NCBI GenBank assembly: GCA_963767285.1
Contig: CAVYDJ010000003.1
Span: 372,001 to 436,000 of the forward strand
Length of the DNA stretch: 64,000 nt
Direction of reading: 5' to 3'
Source of the DNA: WHSW01 sp963767285
Lineage (GTDB): Bacteria > Actinomycetota > Thermoleophilia > Solirubrobacterales > 70-9
Positions 58,763 to 64,000 of the stretch are shown here, in pieces. Within the stretch, counting starts at the first letter, position 1. Each line of letters starts with the position of its first letter. The position numbers were made by a program, and so were the translations under genes. The notes below the pieces were generated by a model that did no database searches, was not told the DNA's origin, and worked only from the letters and a program-made list of their open reading frames with translations.

Positions 58763-60508
58763 ATGCGGAAGGTCGGGACGGTTGGTCTGCTGAGCGGAAT
58801 TCTGGCGATCGCGATCGCGGCGCCAGCGCAGGCGGCGACACCGATCGGGCAGACGTTCGTGCCCAATGGGGGGAGCTGTCCGCTCGCGAACACCACGATC
58901 CTCCAGGTGACCTCGACCGCAAACGCGTACCAGGTGCCGGCAGGCGGGGGGGTCATCGTCTCCTGGAGCCATGAGGCCGGCGCGAGCCCGATCCAGCTGC
59001 GGTTCAAGGTTGGGCGAGCAACGGGCAACCCCAACGAGTTCACGATCGTCGGCCAGGACGCCCTCAAGACGCCGCTCGCGAACCAGCTCAACACGTATCC
59101 GACTCGCATCCCGGTTCAGAGCGGCGACATCATCGGTGCCTACTATCCGAACGCCGGCGATTGCGGAGACGGGGCCGCGGGCCACAACATCACGTTTACG
59201 AACAATGACATCGGGACCGGTGCCACCGCGACCTACAACGGCTTCCCCGGCAGGCTTGACATCGCCGCGGTCCTCGAGGCCGACGGTGACGGCGACGGCT
59301 TCGGCGACGAGACCCAGGACAACTGCGTCGGGCTTGCCAATCCGGCTCAGACCAATACCGACGGCGACGCCCAGGGCGACGCCTGCGACACCGACGACGA
59401 CAACGACGGCAACCTCGACGGCTCCGACAACTGCCCGCTCAACTCCAACCCCGGTCAGGCCAACCACGACGCCGACGCCCAGGGCGACGCCTGCGACGCC
59501 GACGACGACAACGACGGCGTCAACGACGGCTCGGACGCCTGCGCGACCGGCCTCATCGGCGCGGGCGGTGACCACGACGGCGACGGCTGCAAGAACTCAG
59601 AGGACGCCGACGACGACAACGACGGCGTCGTCGACGGCTCGGACGCCTGCGCGACCGGCATCACCGGTGCGGGTAGCGACCACGACAGCGACGGCTGCAA
59701 GAACTCAGAGGACGCGGACGACGACAACGATCTGATCGGCGACGGCTCGGACGCGTGTCCGACCGGTGTCATCGGTCCGACTCCTCCGTTTGACGACCCC
59801 GACGGCGACGGCTGCAAGAACTCGGAGGACGCAGACGACGACAACGACACGGTGCTCGACGGCGCGGACGCCTGCCCGACCGGGGCCAACGCCGGCGCCG
59901 ACACGGACGGCGACGGCTGCAAGAACTCAGAGGACGCGGACGACGACAACGACACCGTCAACGACACGTCCGACAACTGCGCGCTCGTCGCCAACACCGG
60001 CCAGACGAACACCGACAGCGACACAGAGGGCGACGCCTGTGACGCCGATGACGACAACGACACGGTCAACGACGGCTCGGACAACTGCTCACTGGCCGCA
60101 AACGGCGATCAGGCGAACAACGACGCCGACGCCGAGGGCGACGCATGCGACGCCGACGACGACAACGACGCCGTCAACGACGGCTCCGACAACTGCGCGC
60201 TGGCGGCCAACGGCGATCAGGCGAACGCCGACGGCGACGCCCAGGGCAATGCCTGCGACGCCGACGACGACAACGACGGCGTTGCCGATACAGCCGATGC
60301 CTGCGCGACCACCGCGGCGGCGACGGCAAATGGCTGTCCCGCCACTGGGGGCATCGATCAGGCCGCCTGCGACGCAGCCAAGGCGAAGCTCGAGAAGGCG
60401 AAGGCGAAGCTGAAGAAGCTCAAGCAGCAGGGGGCCTCGAAGAGCAAGATCACGAAGGCGAAGAAGAAGGTCAAGGACGCCAAGGCGGCCGTGGCTGCGG
60501 CCTGCTGA
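58763..60508 (+). CDS. secreted thrombospondin-type-3-repeat protein with Lys/Ala helical tail
   Basis: This 581-residue protein has a signal peptide (LLSGILAIAIAAPAQAA), an N-terminal beta domain (25-170) of unknown type, then about 12 Asp-rich calcium-binding repeats (such as DDDNDGVNDGSDACATG and DADAQGDACDADDDNDGV, about 173-515). It ends with a Lys/Ala-rich helix of about 45 residues (LEKAKAKLKKLKQQGASKSK) framed by two Cys. The strongly acidic Ca-binding rod and basic end suggest a surface spacer that may bind cell-wall polymer. AAGGAGG before the ATG. Confidence 0.88.
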   Translation: MRKVGTVGLLSGILAIAIAAPAQAATPIGQTFVPNGGSCPLANTTILQVTSTANAYQVPAGGGVIVSWSHEAGASPIQLRFKVGRATGNPNEFTIVGQDALKTPLANQLNTYPTRIPVQSGDIIGAYYPNAGDCGDGAAGHNITFTNNDIGTGATATYNGFPGRLDIAAVLEADGDGDGFGDETQDNCVGLANPAQTNTDGDAQGDACDTDDDNDGNLDGSDNCPLNSNPGQANHDADAQGDACDADDDNDGVNDGSDACATGLIGAGGDHDGDGCKNSEDADDDNDGVVDGSDACATGITGAGSDHDSDGCKNSEDADDDNDLIGDGSDACPTGVIGPTPPFDDPDGDGCKNSEDADDDNDTVLDGADACPTGANAGADTDGDGCKNSEDADDDNDTVNDTSDNCALVANTGQTNTDSDTEGDACDADDDNDTVNDGSDNCSLAANGDQANNDADAEGDACDADDDNDAVNDGSDNCALAANGDQANADGDAQGNACDADDDNDGVADTADACATTAAATANGCPATGGIDQAACDAAKAKLEKAKAKLKKLKQQGASKSKITKAKKKVKDAKAAVAAAC

Positions 60509-60550
60509 GGCCGCAGCGGCCCCCGCCGGAACCTAGAATCGAGAGACCCC

Positions 60551-60623
60551 GCCGGCGTAGCTCAGTTGGTAGAGCACTTCACTCGTAATGAAGGGGTCAT
60601 CGGTTCAAATCCGATCGCCGGCT
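60551..60623 (+). tRNA. tRNA-Thr (CGT anticodon)
   Basis: A 73-nt cloverleaf: acceptor GCCGGCG/CGCCGGC, D-arm GCTCAGTTGGTAGAGC, anticodon stem CTTCA/TGAAG with loop CTCGTAA (anticodon CGT at 60584-60586, reading ACG), T-arm ATCGG-TTCAAAT-CCGAT. CCA is not encoded. Nineteen bases of its 3' end overlap the 3' end of the GroES-like gene on the other strand. Confidence 0.97.
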
Positions 60624-60982
60624 TCACCGCAGACCGGGCAGGTGTCCGCGACGCCTCTGCCTCCGCAGTAGGGGCAGACGCCGATCTCCTCGAGGACCCC
60701 GAGCAGCTCGCCGACCCGGCAGACGAGCAGCTTCTCCTCGTCGACCTCGACCCAGGCGCCCGCCGAGGCCGGGAAGACGACGTGGTCGCCGGGCTTCACC
60801 GGCATCGAGACACCGGCGCCCTCCCACCAGTCGAGCCCGGGCCCGATCGCGAGCACGATCCCGTGCTGGGGCGGGGGCTCGTGACTGCCCGGCGGCACGA
60901 CCAGGCCCGAGTTGCGGACCCGGTCGGGCTCGAGCTCCTTGATGATCACGCGGTCGAAGATCGGGCGCAGGATGTGCTTCAT
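60605..60982 (-). CDS. GroES-like (Cpn10) protein with C-terminal zinc ribbon
   Basis: Residues 1-95 of this 125-residue protein match a Cpn10 fold (HILRPIFDRVIIKELEPDRV, GIVLAIGPG, KPGDHVVFPASAGAWVEVDE). An extra C-terminal zinc ribbon CPYCGGRGVADTCPVCGEAG follows, which normal GroES lacks. The mobile-loop region (RVRNSGLVVPPGSHEPPPQH) is present but differs from the usual GroEL-contact IVL tripeptide. GGGAGG five bases before ATG 60982 supports the start. No groEL is near. The stop lies inside the tRNA-Thr T-loop on the other strand. Confidence 0.8.
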   Translation of the reverse strand: MKHILRPIFDRVIIKELEPDRVRNSGLVVPPGSHEPPPQHGIVLAIGPGLDWWEGAGVSMPVKPGDHVVFPASAGAWVEVDEEKLLVCRVGELLGVLEEIGVCPYCGGRGVADTCPVCGEAGDRI

Positions 60983-61011
60983 CGGCACCTCCCATCGTAG
61001 GCTGCCGTCCC

Positions 61012-62052
61012 GTGCCCACGCTCTCCGTCGTCATCGTCACCCACGACTCGCGCGAGGCGATCGCCGCGACCCTGCCGCCGCTGGTGGCGCAGCTGCGGGA
61101 GGACGACGAGCTGATCGTCGTCGACAACGCCTCCGTGGACGGCACGGTCTCCGCCGTCGCGGAGCTCTCACCCACCGCGACGGTGATCGAGACCGGCTCC
61201 AACCTCGGCTTCGCCGCCGCCTGCAACCGCGGCGCCGAGGCGGCGACCGGCGAGCTGCTGTGCCTGCTCAATCCCGACGCCGTGCCCCAGGCCGGGTGGC
61301 GCGACGCGATCGAGCTGCCGGTTACCGACGGACGTGGCTGGTCGGCCTGGCAGGCGCTGGTCACCGCCGAGGGCGGCCGCGAGATCAATACGCGAGGCGG
61401 CGTTCTGCACTTCACCGGGATCGGCTGGGCCGGGGGCGCGGGGACCGCAATCGACGCGCTGCCGATGACCGAGTCGCTGGCGATCGACGAGCCCGGGTTC
61501 ATCTCCGGCGCCTGCCTGGTGATCGGCCGTGAGCTCTACGGGGAGCTCGGCGCGATGCCGGAGCCCTACTTCCTCTACCACGAGGACGTCGACCTCTCGC
61601 TGCGCGTCCGGCTGCGCGGCGGCGTGCTTGGGGTCGAGCCCGCCGCCCGGGTCGACCACGACTACGAGTTCGACAAGGGCAAGGCGAAGTGGCGCTACCT
61701 GGAGCGCAACCGGTGGGCGACCGTGATCCGCACGTACCCCGCGGCTTTGCTGATCCTGATCCTGCCGGCCCTGTTCGCGACCGAGATCGCGCTCGTGTTC
61801 GCCGCGACCGCCGGCGGGTGGCTGCCGCAGAAGCTGCGGGCCTGGGGCGGGACGCTGATCTGGCTGCCGCGCCTGCTCGGCGAGCGGCGGCGGATCCAGG
61901 CGGCGCGGACGATCGGCGCCGGCGAGTTCGCGGCCGGGCTGACGGCCGCCCTCGACTCGCCCTACCTCGGGCGCGCGGGGCGCTCGCGGCTGCTAGCGGC
62001 CATCCTCCGCGGCTACTGGAGCCTCGTGCGCTGGCTCGTCCGCGCGCCCTGA
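61012..62052 (+). CDS. family 2 glycosyltransferase (rhamnosyltransferase-like)
   Basis: This 346-residue GT-A enzyme has VVIVTHDSREAI at the N-terminus, DDELIVVDNASVDGT (about 31-45), LGFAAACNRGAEAATGELLC with LLNPDA (DxD-like), and FLYHEDVDLSLRVRLRGG. A C-terminal hydrophobic pair (YPAALLILILPALFATEIAL) tethers it to the membrane. Members of this subgroup add deoxysugars to cell-envelope polysaccharides or lipids. GTG start. Confidence 0.88.
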   Translation: MPTLSVVIVTHDSREAIAATLPPLVAQLREDDELIVVDNASVDGTVSAVAELSPTATVIETGSNLGFAAACNRGAEAATGELLCLLNPDAVPQAGWRDAIELPVTDGRGWSAWQALVTAEGGREINTRGGVLHFTGIGWAGGAGTAIDALPMTESLAIDEPGFISGACLVIGRELYGELGAMPEPYFLYHEDVDLSLRVRLRGGVLGVEPAARVDHDYEFDKGKAKWRYLERNRWATVIRTYPAALLILILPALFATEIALVFAATAGGWLPQKLRAWGGTLIWLPRLLGERRRIQAARTIGAGEFAAGLTAALDSPYLGRAGRSRLLAAILRGYWSLVRWLVRAP

Positions 62053-62754
62053 GCTCTGCCCTTCGCCCCGCGCCTCGCGCAGCTCGAGGTCCAGGCGGGC
62101 GTTCTCCTGCGCGAGGATCTTCGTCTCCTCGGCGAGCCGCGAGGTGGCGACCGAGAAGTGCAGCAGGAGGATGAAGATCACCCCGAAGGCGAGGAGGAAG
62201 ATCGCGTTTGCGGGCTCCTGGATCCCCATCCAGCCCGCGATGGTGTCGAGCCCGTCGGTCCAGATCGCCAGGACCAGCAGTGCGATCGCCGCCGACATCC
62301 AGAGCAGCGCGTAGCGCTCGGCCAGCCGGCGCCGCCGGACGAGCTCGAGGATCAGCAGGAAGATCGCCACGGTCGCGATCAGGGCGAGGATCTGGGCCTT
62401 CGTCTCGATCGAGGAGCCGGACTCGTCCTTCGGGTTCACCGCCGGCGCGATCGTGGCGTCGATCACGTTCGAGCTGCTGACCGCGTCGCCGCCGCCGGTC
62501 GGGACGATCGTCGTCGCGCTCTCGCCGGCGCCCTGCAGGGTGTTGCCCTGCGCCACCAGCGTCTCGCCCTCGGTCAGGGGGTAGGTCCCCGGGCCGAGCT
62601 CGATCGTGTCGCCGGGACCGGCCTGCAGGATCGTGGCCCCGAGCGAGCCCGGGCCGGCCTCGTTCTCGTTCTCGACCTGCAGGGTGGCCGCGGCGGCGCT
62701 CGCGCAGAGCGCCAGCGCGGCGGCGAGGACGAGCGCGAGTGCCCGGACGCGCAT
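61993..62754 (-). CDS. signal-peptide protein fused to DUF2304-like membrane domain
   Basis: This 253-residue protein has a signal peptide (LVLAAALALCASAAAA), a short pectin-lyase-like stretch (QVENENEAGPGSLGATILQA, GDTIELGPGTYPLTEGETLV) and then a three-helix membrane domain (ILALIATVAIFLLILELVRR, ALLWMSAAIALLVLAIWTDG, FLLAFGVIFILLLHFSVATS). That domain is typical of DUF2304 proteins found beside dolichol-phosphate-type glycosyltransferases. A coiled-coil tail follows. Its ATG directly follows the stop of the glycosyltransferase upstream (TAGATG). It overlaps the other transferase gene by 60 nt, tail to tail. Confidence 0.75.
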   Translation of the reverse strand: MRVRALALVLAAALALCASAAAATLQVENENEAGPGSLGATILQAGPGDTIELGPGTYPLTEGETLVAQGNTLQGAGESATTIVPTGGGDAVSSSNVIDATIAPAVNPKDESGSSIETKAQILALIATVAIFLLILELVRRRRLAERYALLWMSAAIALLVLAIWTDGLDTIAGWMGIQEPANAIFLLAFGVIFILLLHFSVATSRLAEETKILAQENARLDLELREARGEGQSSGRADEPAHEAPVAAEDGR

Positions 62755-63531
62755 CTAGTCCTCCGAGGGCGGGGCGATGCCGGGCTCGTCGTGGCCGGTC
62801 GCCTCGACCGGAGTCGGGCGGCGGCGGAAGAGGCCGACGAACAGGGCCAGCATCACCTTGACCATGTAGTAGGCGCTGCGCGGGTAGTCGATCGAGCTCT
62901 GCCCGAACCCGCGCGCGTTCATCCGCACGTGGACCTCGTGGATGCGGAGGTGGTGGGCGTGCAGCATCAGCAGCGCCTCGACCTCGGGGTAGTCGTGCGG
63001 GTAGTCACGGGCGAAGAGCTCGATCCCGCGCCGGTTGGTCATGCGAAAGCCCGAGGTGGGGTCGGTGATCTTCTGGCGGGTCAGGGTCGTGAGGACGACC
63101 GAGAAGATCATGTTGCCGAGCCGCCGGCCGATCGGGACCTTGTAGCCCGGGTCGCCGCGGAAGCGGCTGCCGCAGACCATGTCGGCCTCCTCGCCCGAGG
63201 TGTGGAGCGCCTCCAGCAGCTGGGGGATGTACTCGGCCTTGTGCTGGCCGTCGCCGTCGACCTGGACCGCGACGTCATAGCCGTGGCGAAGCGCGTACTT
63301 GTAGCCCGACTGGACCGCGCCGCCGATCCCGAGGTTGTACGGATGGGTGATCACGACCGCCCCCTCCTCGGTTGCGACCTGCGCTGTCTCGTCGGTCGAG
63401 CCGTCGTTGACGACCAGGACGTCGAAGTCGGGCGCCTCGCGCTCGATCTCGCGGACGACGCGCCCGACCATGTCGGCCTCGTTGTAGGCGGGGACGATCG
63501 CCAGCTTGGTCAGCTCTGAGGCGGGCGGCAT
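62755..63531 (-). CDS. family 2 glycosyltransferase (polyprenyl-phosphate sugar transferase-like)
   Basis: This 258-residue DPM1-like enzyme has LAIVPAYNEADMVGRVVREI, VLVVNDGSTDET (about 38-49), AVQVDGDGQHKAEYIPQLLE with DxD (about 91-95) and VCGSRFRGDPG. A C-terminal amphipathic segment (YYMVKVMLALFVGLFRRR) associates with the membrane. It likely makes polyprenyl-phosphate-linked sugar, with the DUF2304-like protein downstream as its membrane partner. Confidence 0.9.
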   Translation of the reverse strand: MPPASELTKLAIVPAYNEADMVGRVVREIEREAPDFDVLVVNDGSTDETAQVATEEGAVVITHPYNLGIGGAVQSGYKYALRHGYDVAVQVDGDGQHKAEYIPQLLEALHTSGEEADMVCGSRFRGDPGYKVPIGRRLGNMIFSVVLTTLTRQKITDPTSGFRMTNRRGIELFARDYPHDYPEVEALLMLHAHHLRIHEVHVRMNARGFGQSSIDYPRSAYYMVKVMLALFVGLFRRRPTPVEATGHDEPGIAPPSED

Positions 63532-63550
63532 CGAGTGCCGCAGGGTAGAG

Positions 63551-64000
63551 CTAACCGCGCTCGTTGAGGATCTGATCGCGCTCTGCGAGACGGTTCGCCC
63601 GGCGCAGCTCCGCCTCGCGCTGGCGGCGCTGTTCGTCCTCGGTCTCGGCGATCACCGGCGGCACTGGAGTCGGGCGACCGCCGTCGTCGAGCGCGACCAT
63701 GGTCACGTAGGCGGTCGAGGTGTGGCGGTGCCGGCCGCTGCGCGGGTCCTCGGCCTCGACGCGGACACCCACCTCCATCGAGGTTCGCCAGGCCGCGTTC
63801 ACGGTCGCCGAGCAGCAGAGCAGGTCGCCGACCAGGACCGGCTCGGTGAACGTCATCCGATCCATGCCGGCCGTGACCACCCGCCCGCCGCAGTGGCGGA
63901 TCGCGGCGATCGCGGCGGCCTCGTCGCAGGTCTTCATCACCATTCCGCCGTGCACGAAGCCGGCGGTGTTGGCGTCCTGGACGCCCGCCCAGCGGATCAG
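63551..64000 (-). CDS. acyl-CoA thioesterase, hotdog fold (5' end outside the window)
   Basis: The reading frame stays open to the window edge (LIRWAGVQDANTAGFVHGGM at its visible start), so the N-terminus is missing. The visible 149 residues form a hotdog domain with FVHGGMVMKTCDEAAAIAAI (CoA-loop and catalytic Asp region), VTAGMDRMTFTEPVLVGDLL and a charged C-terminal helix rich in Glu/Arg. This matches YciA/BFIT-like acyl-CoA hydrolases. Its ATG is not at 63942 or the GTG at 63955. Confidence 0.87.
   Translation of the reverse strand: MIRWAGVQDANTAGFVHGGMVMKTCDEAAAIAAIRHCGGRVVTAGMDRMTFTEPVLVGDLLCCSATVNAAWRTSMEVGVRVEAEDPRSGRHRHTSTAYVTMVALDDGGRPTPVPPVIAETEDEQRRQREAELRRANRLAERDQILNERG

Noticed and set aside
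59280..60300. Regular repeat series that might be taken for a CRISPR array
   Set aside because: The period and sequence follow Asp-rich codons of thrombospondin-type-3 repeats; there are no identical direct repeats with unique spacers and no cas genes.
60551..60623. tRNA-Thr as an integration site of a mobile element
   Set aside because: No second copy of the tRNA 3' end and no integrase is seen downstream to the window end.

Overview
The window is one continuous chromosomal segment of a very GC-rich bacterium. The gene content points to an actinobacterium, most likely of the Thermoleophilia/Solirubrobacterales type. That reading rests on strongly G/C-ending codons, many GTG/TTG starts, several secreted proteins with GGxGxD or thrombospondin-type-3 aspartate repeats, a Pro-Asp-linked Ig-like C-terminal domain on a secreted beta-propeller, and an NrdR-NrdJ pair. 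The taxon is an inference from style, not from a marker gene. I see no prophage, integrase, transposase gene or CRISPR array.

Layout. 1-7.3 kb: an autoregulated-looking TetR gene overlapping a DoxX-like/AhpD-like fusion, a secreted trypsin-like protease followed by the remnant of an allene-oxide-cyclase-like gene, an alkyltransferase-like DNA repair protein, a two-domain ThyX-like protein, a membrane protein and two small VOC/SnoaL proteins. 7.3-22.4 kb (minus strand): the complete 14-gene nuoA-N operon for respiratory complex I, tightly coupled by 1-8 nt overlaps. It is interrupted by six copies of a small ~36-nt repeat, and nuoN carries a one-base frameshift. 22.5-32.6 kb: membrane proteins, flavin reductase, lipoprotein cytochrome c, serS, msrB, thioesterase, a NarL-type regulator, unknown proteins, a group-2-like sigma factor and a secreted beta-propeller. 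32.6-41.4 kb: lon, a short-chain dehydrogenase, an AlkZ/YcaQ-like glycosylase, a second secreted protease, a cyclic-di-AMP (ydaO-type) riboswitch in front of an M23 peptidase, a tautomerase, a frameshifted glycoside hydrolase and an RTX-like secreted protein. 41.4-50.1 kb: nrdR-nrdJ behind tandem NrdR boxes, a strongly structured intergenic element, a hemolysin-III protein, a tandem pair of GAF-GGDEF proteins (one degenerate with an intact I-site), an aldo/keto reductase and a Met8/CysG-like gene. 50.2-64 kb: a GH5 hydrolase, an archaeal-type topoisomerase I with tmk and holB, a histidine kinase/response regulator pair, a TSP3-repeat surface protein, tRNA-Thr(CGT) overlapped by a GroES-like gene with a zinc ribbon, two family-2 glycosyltransferases with a DUF2304-like membrane protein, and a truncated acyl-CoA thioesterase.

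Functional themes. These are aerobic respiration (complex I, cytochrome c), DNA precursor supply and replication (nrdJ/nrdR, tmk, holB, topA, ThyX-like), alkylation and oxidative repair (ATL, AlkZ-like, MsrB), second-messenger control (c-di-AMP riboswitch, c-di-GMP synthase/receptor pair), and a secreted or surface set. The most interesting points are the GEADF/GGDEF pair behind a possible sigma-28-like promoter, the archaeal-type topA, the zinc-ribbon GroES, the nested hairpin beside the NrdR boxes, and the small repeat family in the nuo operon. Two genes (nuoN and the hydrolase at 39.4 kb) need raw-read confirmation of a one-base shift.
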